In this document: one piece after another, positions 43,573 through 52,392 of the stretch
Numbering within the stretch: position 1 is the first letter of the stretch
How the letters are laid out: the number at the start of each line of letters is the position of its first letter
NCBI GenBank assembly: GCA_035361955.1
Contig: DAOSDC010000001.1
Location: 1 to 64,000, forward strand
DNA: 64,000 bases
DNA from: UBA6120 sp035361955
GTDB lineage: Bacteria; Bacillota_I; Bacilli_A; RFN20; CAG-826
Reading direction: 5' to 3'
Translations under genes and position numbers: made by a program
The notes under the pieces: generated by a model
Databases searched by the model: none
Seen by the model: only the letters and a program-made list of their open reading frames with translations
Told to the model about the DNA's origin: nothing

Positions 43573-43601
43573 TTGCAAGGTCGTAAGATTTTTCTTATAA
43601 T
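43573..43601 (+). promoter_or_regulatory. Promoter of trpS
   Basis: -35 TTGCAA (43573-43578), a 17-nt spacer and a perfect -10 TATAAT (43596-43601). The leader is about 20 nt, too short for a T-box. No T-box sequence is seen in the upstream 197-nt gap. Confidence 0.75.
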
Positions 43602-43627
43602 TGAAGATTAATCTAGGAGGTACGTTT

Positions 43628-44602
43628 ATGGCCCGTGTGTTAAGTGGCATCAAACCGACCGGACAATTGACGCTAGGTAACTACATAGGTGCCCTGCGGC
43701 GTTTTCCCGTATATCAAAACGATAACGAAACATTCATCTTCATCGCCGACTTACATGCCTTAACACTTCCAATCGATCCCGAGTTATTAAAAACCAACAG
43801 CCGCGACATCGCCGCTTTTTATTTAGCGGCTGGCCTCGATCCTGATAAAACAACGATTTTCCTTCAATCACAGGTCAGCGCACACGCGGAATTAAATGCC
43901 ATCTTGCAAAACTTCATATACATGGGTGAGCTCAGTCGCATGACGCAATATAAAGAAAAAGCATTAGCTAGCAATGAAAGTGCCCTCGGTCTTGGCCTAT
44001 TTGCTTATCCTGTTTTAATGGCATCGGACATTTTGCTTTATGACGCTTTGATTGTCCCTGTGGGTGAAGACCAAATCCAACACGTCGAATTGGCGCGTGA
44101 TTTGGTCCGACGCTTCAATAATCGATTCGGTGAAGTTCTAGTCATGCCCGAAGCAAAAATCGGTGCTGGAGCTCGGATTATGTCATTGTCCGATCCGACA
44201 AAGAAAATGAGCAAATCTGATCCAAAGGGCGATATCTACCTGAAAGATGATCTGAAGACAGTTCGCAAAAAAATAATGGGCGCTGTCACTGATTCACTGG
44301 GCACTGTCGTCTATGATCCACAACATCAACCGGGTGTCGCTAACCTTTTGACGATTTACGCCACGCTCAACGACATCGATATCAAAGAAGCGCAAACGCG
44401 ATTCGCCACTTCGCAATACGGGGCATTTAAGACAGCTGTCGCCGATTGTGTTGTCGCCGCGCTCGAACCGTTACAACAAAAATACCGTGACCTTATTTCC
44501 AGCGGCAAACTCGACGAAATACTTGCACAAGGCGCGCAAAAAGCCAGTCAAGTCGCCATTAACACATTAAACAAGGTTAAACGGGCCGTTGGACTTTTAT
44601 GA
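43628..44602 (+). CDS. trpS: Tryptophanyl-tRNA synthetase
   Basis: 324 residues from ATG 43628 with AGGAGGT upstream. Class I motifs are TLGN (15-18, the HIGH-equivalent within GQLTLGNYIGALRRF) and KMSKS at 193-197. IADLHALT and VPVGEDQIQHVELARD are family-typical. It charges tRNA-Trp in the cytoplasm. The HAD gene begins 4 nt before its stop (ATGA), so the two are coupled. Confidence 0.97.
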   Translation: MARVLSGIKPTGQLTLGNYIGALRRFPVYQNDNETFIFIADLHALTLPIDPELLKTNSRDIAAFYLAAGLDPDKTTIFLQSQVSAHAELNAILQNFIYMGELSRMTQYKEKALASNESALGLGLFAYPVLMASDILLYDALIVPVGEDQIQHVELARDLVRRFNNRFGEVLVMPEAKIGAGARIMSLSDPTKKMSKSDPKGDIYLKDDLKTVRKKIMGAVTDSLGTVVYDPQHQPGVANLLTIYATLNDIDIKEAQTRFATSQYGAFKTAVADCVVAALEPLQQKYRDLISSGKLDEILAQGAQKASQVAINTLNKVKRAVGLL

Positions 44603-45432
44603 TTTTTAAGAAGATTCCCGCTCATCTGATCGCTATTGATCTCGACGGAACGCTTTTAACTGACGAAAAAACGATAAATTCCAAAACACGTCGATACTTG
44701 AAACGGTTGGAAAAACTGGGTCACCATATTGTGATTGCAACTGGTCGCCCCGTACGAGCAATCGAAAAATATTACCGAGAAATTGGACTTAATGCACCTG
44801 TCGTTTGTTATAACGGTGCTTGTATCACCCATCCCTCCGACCAACGATTCCCAAGTCGCCATTTCGCTTTTTCGAAAGAAGTCGTCAAAGATATTTACGT
44901 GGCCGCTGGAGTCGAGCATATTGATAACATCATGTGCGAAACCAATAAAAACATTTGGCTACTAAAAGAAGATACTGATCTAGCAGCCTTCTTTTGGCAC
45001 GATGACATGAACGTGATTTATGGTGATATTCGCACGACGCTCGATGAAGACCCGATGACGATGATTATCAAAAGTAACCTACGTAGCGACTTCACCGATC
45101 AATTGCTTTATGAGGCCGTGAAACGACATGCTGGTCTGCGGATTCGCTTTTGGAACCGCAGTAACTTTTCCGAAATATATTATGAACACATCTCCAAAGG
45201 TCATGCGCTTGAAGAAATCGCCACTTTTTACGGCATTCCTAAAAGTCGCACATTGGCGTTTGGCGATGCCGCCAACGATATTGAGATGCTATCAATGGCC
45301 GGTACGAGTTTCGCCATGAAAAATGGTGAGGAAGAAATCAAACAACACGCCGATTTCGTAACGCGCCATGATAACAACCACGACGGCATCTATCACGCTT
45401 TAAGAAAATATTTCAAAACTACTAAGTTTTAA
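44599..45432 (+). CDS. HAD superfamily Cof-type phosphatase
   Basis: 277 residues with HAD motif I DLDGT (D14, D16), motif II ATGRP, motif III SKGHALEEIATFYGIP with the Lys, and motif IV GDAANDIEMLSMAG. It is a Cof/type IIB phosphatase, which act on sugar phosphates or flavin precursors; the substrate is not readable. It overlaps trpS by 4 nt and the convergent phosphoglucomutase gene by 4 nt. Confidence 0.9.
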   Translation: MIFKKIPAHLIAIDLDGTLLTDEKTINSKTRRYLKRLEKLGHHIVIATGRPVRAIEKYYREIGLNAPVVCYNGACITHPSDQRFPSRHFAFSKEVVKDIYVAAGVEHIDNIMCETNKNIWLLKEDTDLAAFFWHDDMNVIYGDIRTTLDEDPMTMIIKSNLRSDFTDQLLYEAVKRHAGLRIRFWNRSNFSEIYYEHISKGHALEEIATFYGIPKSRTLAFGDAANDIEMLSMAGTSFAMKNGEEEIKQHADFVTRHDNNHDGIYHALRKYFKTTKF

Positions 45433-47132
45433 GAATCGATTTTGTAGGTTTTGCAAAACATCTGATGCAGCTCGGGTATTTTTGCTTTGACGATACTTTC
45501 CGATGAACCGACCGCGCTATAGTAAAATTTGCATTTTGGCTCAGTACCGCTTGGTCTAATCGTAATCGATGAGCCATCGTTCAAATAGAACTTAACAACG
45601 TCGGAGGGTGGTAACGCAATCGGGTATATGCCCTGTTCGTCTTTTCGCTTTTGTGTTAAATAATCCTCAAACTGAATTACTTTGTATGCACCAATGTTCG
45701 CGAATGGCGTCATACGAAGTTTATTTAACAATTCTGTCATCTTAGCAGTGCCAGCCATGCCTTTGAACTCAATCGAATATTGCTCATCGGCATGGAAACC
45801 GTGCCTCTTTTGAAGAATGTGCAGCATCTGTCCCAAATCATAACCGTTTTGATGATGGAACAAAGCCATCTCAGCATACATTAATAAGGCTTGCAGTCCG
45901 TCTTTATCGCGGGCAAATGGGGCAATCAAACAGCCGTATGACTCCTCATAGCCGAATTCAAAATGGGGTCCGCCGGTTTTTTCGTAAAAATCGATGCGAT
46001 CGCCGATGAACTTAAAGCCCGTTAAAAACGTTTCAACGCGACAATGGTGAAATCTAGCGACTTTGGCGCCTAATGGTGAAGTCACAATCGTGTCATAGAC
46101 GACGCCATTATGAGATAAAAGGCCGAGCGCCGCCCGTTGCTTAAGTAAGTAATCAATTAATAACGCCCCCGATTGATTGCCAGTCAAGCGGATGTAACGC
46201 CCCTTACGATCTCGATAAGCCAAACCGACGCGATCGGCATCAGGATCGGTGATCACAATCAATTGTGCTTCAATTCGTTGGGCGAGTTTTATAGCCTCTT
46301 CGTAGGCAATCGCCAATTCGGGGTTGGGAGATTTGGTGTTGGGAAATTTTGGATCGGGGAAACATTGGTTCTCGACCGGATAAAGTTCATAGCCACATTC
46401 TCTTAAAAGCTGGACGCCTAGTCGATATCCTGAACCATGTTGCGGCGAGTAGACGACTTTAAAACCGAGTTTTGGCAAATTCGGGTATAGAGAAATGGCC
46501 TTGATGGCATCAAGATACTGACGATCGATGTCCGGACCAAGCGTGATGATTTTTCCCTTGCTTTGATTTTGTGGCGCGGTGACTTTTAGGGCGTCTGGCA
46601 ACCGATTAATGGCTTCAATCAGCGGTTCGATTTTGTAAGGCGTAAGTTGGCACCCGTTTTCATCATAAACTTTAAAGCCGTTGTATTCCTTGGGATTATG
46701 GCTCGCGGTAATCACGATGCCGCCACAAGCTTTCAAAACTCTGACGGCAAATGATAGTTCGGGCGTTGGACGCAATTCATCAAAAATATAAACCTTAAAA
46801 CCCATGTCTGAAAGCGTTGCGGCGATTTCATCATTGAACTCGCGTGATTGGTAGCGGTTGTCATGGGCTATGACGACGCCCATGGTCGTAGCTGCTTCGA
46901 ATGTCGCGAGCAAGTATTGGCCAAAACCGACTGTCGCTTTGCGAATAGTGAATAAATTAATGCGATTCGGTCCTGGTCCCATCAAGCCACGCATGCCCGC
47001 TGTTCCAAACTCGATGTTTTTATAGAAAGCATCGATTTGTTCGGATTCGCTCATCGTATCCAGCTGAGTTTTAAGTTGCTTGTCTAGGCTTGGGCATTCG
47101 CGCCATGATTTGATGATTGATGAAGTGTCCAT
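45429..47132 (-). CDS. pgcA: Phosphoglucomutase/phosphomannomutase (alpha-D-phosphohexomutase)
   Basis: 567 residues from ATG 47132, chosen because the GAAGGAG site is 7 nt before it and only 1 nt before the ATG at 47138. Active-site serine loop TASHNP lies at 142-147 (S144), the metal loop TDPDADR at 295-301, and the sugar loop FGYEESYG around 402-409. The C-terminal phosphate loop RPSGTEPK is intact. It interconverts glucose-1- and glucose-6-phosphate (and probably mannose phosphates), supplying glycolipid or cell-surface sugar nucleotides. It begins 2 nt after the pseudouridine synthase stop. Confidence 0.95.
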   Translation of the reverse strand: MDTSSIIKSWRECPSLDKQLKTQLDTMSESEQIDAFYKNIEFGTAGMRGLMGPGPNRINLFTIRKATVGFGQYLLATFEAATTMGVVIAHDNRYQSREFNDEIAATLSDMGFKVYIFDELRPTPELSFAVRVLKACGGIVITASHNPKEYNGFKVYDENGCQLTPYKIEPLIEAINRLPDALKVTAPQNQSKGKIITLGPDIDRQYLDAIKAISLYPNLPKLGFKVVYSPQHGSGYRLGVQLLRECGYELYPVENQCFPDPKFPNTKSPNPELAIAYEEAIKLAQRIEAQLIVITDPDADRVGLAYRDRKGRYIRLTGNQSGALLIDYLLKQRAALGLLSHNGVVYDTIVTSPLGAKVARFHHCRVETFLTGFKFIGDRIDFYEKTGGPHFEFGYEESYGCLIAPFARDKDGLQALLMYAEMALFHHQNGYDLGQMLHILQKRHGFHADEQYSIEFKGMAGTAKMTELLNKLRMTPFANIGAYKVIQFEDYLTQKRKDEQGIYPIALPPSDVVKFYLNDGSSITIRPSGTEPKCKFYYSAVGSSESIVKAKIPELHQMFCKTYKIDS

Positions 47133-47134
47133 GT

Positions 47135-48112
47135 TCATGCTCCTTCGTCTTGATGCGCTAACGCATTGATAATTGCATGTTCTTTTAGTGGGAGTGACGC
47201 TTGAAAAACACGTCCAGAAAGATGGGAGATTGGTCCATCTAGTACTTTGAACATGATTTTGTAAGCATGAAGAAATTGGTGCTCATAATCATATTCTTCG
47301 CTCATTAGTTTGTTTACTTTAAAATCACCATATTTGCGGTCGCCAACAATTGGATGACCGATGTCGGCTAATTGCACCCGAATTTGATGGGTGCGACCTG
47401 TTTCGATTAGCACATCAAGCAACGTATACCCATCCAAAATTTGTCGTACTTCGTAATTGGTAATCGCCTTTTGTCCTAGTTGTTTATTTTTTGTAACGCG
47501 AACGACATTTTTCTCGGCATCTTTATGCAAATAACTTTCGATTTTGCCTCCTTTTGTAATAACGCCTTTAACAAGCGCCAAGTAGTGTTTTTCGATTTGT
47601 TCGCGGTCGTGGAATAGTGCTTCAAAGCTTTGTTGCGCCGCTAAGGTTTTGCCAAAAATCACGAGGCCTGAGGTATTGCGGTCGAGCCGGTGCGCCGGAG
47701 CCGGGCAATAGCCTTCATTATTAATATCAAAGCCTGAATATGAAAGATAAGCCAGCACTTGATTGCTCAGCGTCAATCGTTTCTCAGTTTCATCGCCGTG
47801 AACGAGCAGTCCCTTGGGTTTGTTGACAATCAGACAAACATCATCTTCATAAACGATGTGGTGGGGGAACGGTGTGGGGATGATTGGCTTTGGCTTATTG
47901 AATTCATCCATTTGCGCATCGGTGACGTAGATGGTGACTACTTCGCCTTCTTTAAGTGAGTAATCAATGGGAATCCATTTGCCGTTGACTTTAACGTCCT
48001 TTTTGCGAAAGAGGCGATAAATAAAACTAAGCGGTGCTTCGCCAAGCCATTTTCTCACGAATTTATCGGCGCGTTGGCCGCTGTTGATTTTAGTGATTGT
48101 CGTTTGTTTCAT
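47135..48112 (-). CDS. RluA-family pseudouridine synthase (RluD/RluC-like)
   Basis: 325 residues. An S4 RNA-binding domain (about 10-60) is followed by the catalytic core with HRLDRNTSGL (141-150, D144 catalytic), then TGRTHQIRVQLADIGHPIVGD. It makes pseudouridine in 23S rRNA; the exact position cannot be told. The only start is ATG at 48112 with no ribosome site; TGGTATAAT ends 8 nt before it, so a leaderless message is predicted. It is first in the operon with pgcA. Confidence 0.92.
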   Translation of the reverse strand: MKQTTITKINSGQRADKFVRKWLGEAPLSFIYRLFRKKDVKVNGKWIPIDYSLKEGEVVTIYVTDAQMDEFNKPKPIIPTPFPHHIVYEDDVCLIVNKPKGLLVHGDETEKRLTLSNQVLAYLSYSGFDINNEGYCPAPAHRLDRNTSGLVIFGKTLAAQQSFEALFHDREQIEKHYLALVKGVITKGGKIESYLHKDAEKNVVRVTKNKQLGQKAITNYEVRQILDGYTLLDVLIETGRTHQIRVQLADIGHPIVGDRKYGDFKVNKLMSEEYDYEHQFLHAYKIMFKVLDGPISHLSGRVFQASLPLKEHAIINALAHQDEGA

Positions 48113-48120
48113 ATATTGGA

Positions 48121-48129
48121 ATTATACCA
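48121..48129 (-). promoter_or_regulatory. Extended -10 promoter, leaderless configuration, of the pseudouridine synthase gene
   Basis: TGGTATAAT on the minus strand, 8 nt before the ATG at 48112, without Shine-Dalgarno. Confidence 0.6.
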
Positions 48130-48182
48130 TTTAACCGCGGGTCATGCCCTGGGTTATTTCTAGTGCTAAAGCGCTTTTATTG

Positions 48183-48211
48183 ATGACACGTTAAGTCGTA
48201 ATTGCTATAAT
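48183..48211 (+). promoter_or_regulatory. Promoter of tRNA-Ser (GGA)
   Basis: -35 ATGACA (48183-48188), a 17-nt spacer and an extended -10 TGCTATAAT (48203-48211). The start falls a few bases before the tRNA at 48222. Confidence 0.75.
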
Positions 48212-48221
48212 TACAAGCGCT

Positions 48222-48312
48222 GGAGAAATACCCAAGTGGTTGAAGGGGCGGGCTTGGAAAGCTCGTAGGTCTGTCACAGGGCGCGAGGGTTCGAATCCCT
48301 CTTTCTCCGCCA
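48222..48312 (+). tRNA. tRNA-Ser (GGA)
   Basis: A 91-nt class II tRNA with acceptor GGAGAAA/TTTCTCC and encoded CCA. The anticodon GGA is at 48256-48258 in loop TTGGAAA. It has its own promoter and terminator. The 328-nt gene-free stretch 48113-48440 holds the divergent leaderless promoter, this tRNA unit and the pepF promoter region; nothing else is seen. Confidence 0.96.
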
Positions 48313-48324
48313 TTAGAATTTATT

Positions 48325-48354
48325 AGGATCGGCATTCATGTTCGATCCTTTTTT
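48325..48354 (+). terminator. Intrinsic terminator after tRNA-Ser (GGA)
   Basis: An AGGATCG/CGATCCT stem with an eleven-base loop is followed by six T residues. Confidence 0.85.
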
Positions 48355-48440
48355 CATGACTTAATGCAACAGCGAGTAACCATTAAATAAGTAAAAAAGT
48401 CATAACGCTGTGCTATAGTCAATGCTAGAGGTGATAAACA

Positions 48441-50234
48441 ATGAAACAGCAACTACCAAAGCGCCACGAACTCGATGCTAAATACACATGGGATATAACC
48501 AATTTATTCAAAAATGAACAATTGTATTTAGACACATTCGACAAAGTGGAGCAAGACGTCGCTTCATTTTGTGAGAAATTCGAACATAAACTCGTTACAA
48601 AAGAAACCATTAACGATGCTTTGACGTTTTATCAAGACATTCAAGCGAGAGTGACGAGAATCGCCGCTTACTTTTCGCTCCAATCGAGTACCGATTCGAT
48701 TAGCGAGGAAAATCAAATGCGGCAAGGAAAAGCCATGCTACGTTTACAAACTATTTCTCGGAAAATGGCGTTTTTCGAAAACGAATTACAACAAACGAGC
48801 GATGACTTATTGCTCGAGGCAGCCGCCACTAATAAACAAAATGCTCATTATTTAAACGAAATCATCCTCGACAAGAAACATGCTCTTGGTCCCGAGGTTG
48901 AAAAAACACTGGTGGCACTAGCACCCGTGCTGAATGCTGCTTATATGAACTACAATCGCTTCAAACTCGCAGACATGAATTTCAGCGACTTTGTCGTCGA
49001 TGGCGTTACTTACCCAAATTCATTTACGCTATTTGAAAACGAATACGAATATGAACAGAATACGCAAGTTAGGCGAACTGCTTATGAAACGTTTTATCAC
49101 AAACTTGCCGAATACCAACATGGCTTTGCCAGCAATTATCAAGCGCATGTTCAAAAAGAGAAAATCATGTCAGAACTGCGCGGATATCAAAGTGTCTTCG
49201 ATTATTTACTTTATGATCAAAAAGTTCCTCGACAATTCATGGATCGTCAAATCGACCAAATTATGGAAAAACTAGCGCCAGCCATGAGAAAATACGCCAC
49301 ACTGTTAAAACAGATCCATGGTCTTGATCGGATGACCTACGCCGATTTGAAAATACCGGTCGATCCGAGCTTAGAGCCGCGCGTTTCGATTGAACAATCA
49401 AAGGAATTATTAATCGATGGATTGTCAATTCTTGGAGCCGACTACAATCAAATCGTACAACGAGCATTTACCGAGCGTTGGATTGATTTTCCGCAAAATC
49501 AAGGCAAATCAACTGGTGGTTTTTGTTCCTCTCCTTATGGCGCTACGTCCTATATATTGCTTAACTGGAACGGTCAAATGGATGAAGTCATGGTGTTAGC
49601 ACATGAATTAGGACACGCGGGACATTTTCAATACGCTAACCGTCATAATCCCATTCTTAACACGCGGCCATCGCTATATTTTATCGAAGCCCCGTCAACG
49701 ACTAACGAATTAATCATGGCTAATCATTTGATTAGAAACTCAAAAAATGTCCGCGAAAAGCGTTGGCTCAAATCGGTCATGATATCCCGGACTTACTATC
49801 ATAATTTCGTAACGCATCTTCTAGAAGCTGCATTCCAACGCGAAGTGTACACGCGAGTCGATGCCAAGCAACCACTTTCGGCACATATTTTGAATAATAT
49901 CAAACTCAGGGTCTTAAGAAAATTTTGGGGTGATGCCGTTGAAATTCCTGATTGGGCGGGTCTGACTTGGATGCGACAACCGCATTATTTCATGGGTCTA
50001 TATCCTTATACTTATTCCGCTGGTTTGACTTTGGGAACGAAAGTATCCAAGATGATTGAACATAAAACAATCAAGCCCGAACAGTGGATTAATGTTTTGA
50101 AGGCCGGTGGCACCAAAACACCGCTTGAATTAGCCAAAATGGTTGGTGTTGATTTGACGAGTGACCAGCCATTATTGGAAGTTATTGAAGAGATCTCATC
50201 GATAATCGATGACATCATCGCCACTAAGTCATAA
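48441..50234 (+). CDS. pepF: Oligoendopeptidase F
   Basis: 597 residues of the M3B family. The zinc motif HELGH is at 388-392 (HELGHAGHF), with a downstream glutamate in FIEAPSTTNE. The N-terminal PepF domain (RHELDAKYTWDITNLF start) is present. It cleaves peptides of about 7-17 residues in the cytoplasm. AGAGGTG is upstream of ATG. A -10-like TATAGT lies about 26 nt upstream. Single gene. Confidence 0.95.
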   Translation: MKQQLPKRHELDAKYTWDITNLFKNEQLYLDTFDKVEQDVASFCEKFEHKLVTKETINDALTFYQDIQARVTRIAAYFSLQSSTDSISEENQMRQGKAMLRLQTISRKMAFFENELQQTSDDLLLEAAATNKQNAHYLNEIILDKKHALGPEVEKTLVALAPVLNAAYMNYNRFKLADMNFSDFVVDGVTYPNSFTLFENEYEYEQNTQVRRTAYETFYHKLAEYQHGFASNYQAHVQKEKIMSELRGYQSVFDYLLYDQKVPRQFMDRQIDQIMEKLAPAMRKYATLLKQIHGLDRMTYADLKIPVDPSLEPRVSIEQSKELLIDGLSILGADYNQIVQRAFTERWIDFPQNQGKSTGGFCSSPYGATSYILLNWNGQMDEVMVLAHELGHAGHFQYANRHNPILNTRPSLYFIEAPSTTNELIMANHLIRNSKNVREKRWLKSVMISRTYYHNFVTHLLEAAFQREVYTRVDAKQPLSAHILNNIKLRVLRKFWGDAVEIPDWAGLTWMRQPHYFMGLYPYTYSAGLTLGTKVSKMIEHKTIKPEQWINVLKAGGTKTPLELAKMVGVDLTSDQPLLEVIEEISSIIDDIIATKS

Positions 50235-50373
50235 TCCGAATATTTGATTGAATCAAGCGTCTCGTTATCAAAAAAATCACCACATTGATGATAGTCTTTT
50301 AAGACTGAACATTAATTGGCAAGCATATATTATTAGACGGCATGTAGTAATTCACATTTTCCTAATTTTTTAT

Positions 50374-50400
50374 ACAAAAAAAGCGGGTTTCCCCGCTTAA
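50374..50400 (-). terminator. Intrinsic terminator of ohr
   Basis: AAGCGGG with CCCGCTT, stem of seven with a short loop, ends in seven T residues on the minus strand (A run at 50376-50382). Confidence 0.85.
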
Positions 50401-50418
50401 GATGTTATTGCTTGCTCG

Positions 50419-50841
50419 TTATTTGACTTCGATTTTGACTTCGACATTGCCACGAATGGCTTTTGAATACGGGCAAAACGCATACGCCAAATCGACATAT
50501 TGCTTGGCGATTTTCTTATCGAGTCCTTTGATTTGGGCCACAAGATCAATCCCGAATTTAAAACCTCCAGCGTCGTCTTTCAATAGTAAAGCGTTTGAGG
50601 TAATCACAACTTGCTCGTATTTGACTTGTTCGGTTGTCAAGATGTACTCAAGCGAACTGGCGAAGCAGCTAGCATAACCCGCGGCAAACAACTGCTCGGG
50701 GTTAGTCGTATGAGGTGCGGGATGACCTCCCAATTCAGTTGGTAAATCGAGTTTTAAATCGATGTTTCCATCTTCGCTCAATAAATGGCCTTGGCGGCCG
50801 CCGGTCGCGGTAACCGCCCGTTTAAGAATTATTTTTCGCAT
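50419..50841 (-). CDS. ohr: Organic hydroperoxide resistance protein (OsmC/Ohr family)
   Basis: 140 residues with both redox cysteines of Ohr: C59 in AGYASCFASSLE and C123 in AFCPYSKA. R16 and E49 fit the substrate-binding residues. Ohr reduces organic hydroperoxides with lipoyl-linked thiols. AAAGGATC precedes ATG. It lies 15 nt behind the 51-residue ORF, so the two probably share a transcript. No OhrR regulator is adjacent. Confidence 0.93.
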   Translation of the reverse strand: MRKIILKRAVTATGGRQGHLLSEDGNIDLKLDLPTELGGHPAPHTTNPEQLFAAGYASCFASSLEYILTTEQVKYEQVVITSNALLLKDDAGGFKFGIDLVAQIKGLDKKIAKQYVDLAYAFCPYSKAIRGNVEVKIEVK

Positions 50842-50856
50842 AAATGATCCTTTCGA

Positions 50857-51012
50857 TTAATGCAGCATTTTCTTTTTCGAGAACAGCAAAGTAATACCGA
50901 GCTTCTTGAGTTCGGGGTTTTCTTCAATCAAAGATTCAATGTCTTCCAAATCGTACTCATCGGTTGATTTGATGATACGAATGAAGTATTTGGTCGTCTT
51001 TTTTTCCTCCAT
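50857..51012 (-). CDS. Small protein of 51 residues upstream of ohr
   Basis: ATG at 51012 with AAAGGAG 7 nt upstream, 51 codons and a TAA. The peptide begins MEEKKTTKYFIRIIKST and ends LFSKKKMLH, with a mixed charged pattern and a probable beta-alpha-beta shape (TKYFIRII, then DLEDIESLIEENPELKKL, then GITLLFS). I do not recognise the family. An extended -10 TGTTATAAT sits 26 nt upstream of ATG, which supports it as a real gene; the 15-nt distance to ohr suggests a joint transcript. Confidence 0.68.
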   Translation of the reverse strand: MEEKKTTKYFIRIIKSTDEYDLEDIESLIEENPELKKLGITLLFSKKKMLH

Positions 51013-51037
51013 GTCGATCACTCCTTTGAGTGAGTAA

Positions 51038-51046
51038 ATTATAACA
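51038..51046 (-). promoter_or_regulatory. Extended -10 promoter of the small ORF and ohr
   Basis: TGTTATAAT on the minus strand. The predicted start is near 51031, and the AAAGGAG ribosome site falls in a TCACTC-AAAG-GAGTGA inverted repeat (51018-51033). Confidence 0.6.
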
Positions 51047-51064
51047 TGGATTATTGGAGCAGTC

Positions 51065-51400
51065 TTATTCGTTGCTTATGATTTCAGCGCCAAGACGTTG
51101 GGCGCGACGAAGTGCTTTTTCTTTTTCAGTAATATCTTTTTTTGCAAAATATAATAGATTGATGACAACAACGAAAAGCCCGACGGCGATGAAGATTGTG
51201 CCCCATGCGAGCCAATCTAGACTAATCTTCGACCAATCGATGACCGCTTGTTGGGCGTTAGCAATCCAGTTGTCGGCGGCTGGAACGTTTAAGTAATCGC
51301 CAATTAAAGAAATTATGCCTAATACTAAACCGGCGAATAAGAAGAATCCTCCGATAATATACCAAGTTAATTCTTTGCCGCTGACAGTGCGTTTTTTCAT
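51065..51400 (-). CDS. Small two-span membrane protein
   Basis: 111 residues from ATG 51400 with GGAGG before it. Two hydrophobic segments (about 12-32 and 62-85) separate a soluble loop, and the C-terminus is charged (ITEKEKALRRAQRLGAEIISNE). No family is recognised. It is 68 nt downstream of the 307-residue unknown gene. A longer upstream frame is not supported by a ribosome site. Confidence 0.72.
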   Translation of the reverse strand: MKKRTVSGKELTWYIIGGFFLFAGLVLGIISLIGDYLNVPAADNWIANAQQAVIDWSKISLDWLAWGTIFIAVGLFVVVINLLYFAKKDITEKEKALRRAQRLGAEIISNE

Positions 51401-51468
51401 AAGTGATCCTCCAGGTGTGAGCGAAGTAATATTATCAAACGATGCGTGATAATTCAATGTTAATAGGT

Positions 51469-52392
51469 CTAAGCATCAAGCGATCGGTTACCCTCGCCAT
51501 CTGGCGTTTGTCGCGACAGGGCGACGAGTTGTTCATTAATCGGTCGATAAACGTTTTTCCAGTGCGTTTCGCTATTGGCTAAAACAATCCGTGTTACTTC
51601 ACGCGCTTTGGCAAACATATCACCAAACGTATAATGGCGAACACCGTTAATCATAATGCCAACTTTCTTTGTTTCGGGATTGACTTCCGCTTCCGGCATC
51701 AGCGGCAACTCGCGTTTTCCTTCAATCATTTCAAGCACTTTCATGTTCTCATCAATCATCTCATTGAACGAGGTATCTTTGATTTTACTGTGCACCTTTT
51801 GGAAGTTTAGTAACTGGACAAGCTTGCTCAAATCATTGACGATGTAATTGCTTTGAGGCGTTTTCTCACCGCGGCTTTCATGCATCGCTTTTTGAAACTC
51901 AGCAAACACTTTTTCGACCTCTCCCATAATCGTATAAAATACGATCGATCGATACATCCGTTCATCGGTTTGCAGTAACGGCAACAAATCAATGCTCGTT
52001 TCTTGACGGCCAACTGCGGCGTTATAATACCCAATCACAAGATCCCAAATCGTTTGGTGAAGACCGACGACCATTTCAAATAGCACGAGGTGCTGGGCGT
52101 GATCAACGCGTAGTTCACTACCCGCTAAACGCACGACCGTGGAATCGGATCCATACACAAGATCGATGAATTCATGCAGTTTGGCTTCGATCTTGGGGCC
52201 ATTCTCCCCCAATTTTCCAATGATTTGTCTGATTTGCCCTTTTTCCTCTAATGAGGCTAATAGAGCCTGGCGCCGTGCGTGATAAACATTGATGTTGTAT
52301 TGATCGCGCCGATAAGTATATTCCAGCGTGTCCCGAAGCAAAATCGAGTAGTGATATAAACTGAGTATGAACTGAGTCGCTTTATTAATCAT
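51469..52392 (-). CDS. Unknown helical cytoplasmic protein
   Basis: 307 residues, largely helical by eye, no signal peptide or membrane span. A final segment includes GIMINGVRHYTFGDMFAKAREVTRIVLANSE. I recognise no motif. Its start overlaps the HAD gene by 8 nt (in-frame ribosome site AAAGGGG inside the HAD end), so translation is coupled. The steady pairing with a HAD phosphatase is the only clue to function. Confidence 0.8.
   Translation of the reverse strand: MINKATQFILSLYHYSILLRDTLEYTYRRDQYNINVYHARRQALLASLEEKGQIRQIIGKLGENGPKIEAKLHEFIDLVYGSDSTVVRLAGSELRVDHAQHLVLFEMVVGLHQTIWDLVIGYYNAAVGRQETSIDLLPLLQTDERMYRSIVFYTIMGEVEKVFAEFQKAMHESRGEKTPQSNYIVNDLSKLVQLLNFQKVHSKIKDTSFNEMIDENMKVLEMIEGKRELPLMPEAEVNPETKKVGIMINGVRHYTFGDMFAKAREVTRIVLANSETHWKNVYRPINEQLVALSRQTPDGEGNRSLDA

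Noticed and set aside
43431..43627. T-box in front of trpS
   Set aside because: A good promoter at 43573-43601 leaves only about a 20-nt leader, and no T-box sequence or terminator is present.
25736..48312. Near-identical tRNA-Ser genes (CGA and GGA) as a recombination repeat
   Set aside because: They share the usual body sequence of serine tRNAs only; flanks differ, so they look like old paralogues.
51018..51033. RNA thermometer or riboswitch in front of the 51-residue ORF
   Set aside because: The TCACTC-AAAG-GAGTGA hairpin contains the ribosome site, but the predicted transcript start (about 51031) falls inside it, so the full stem would not form.
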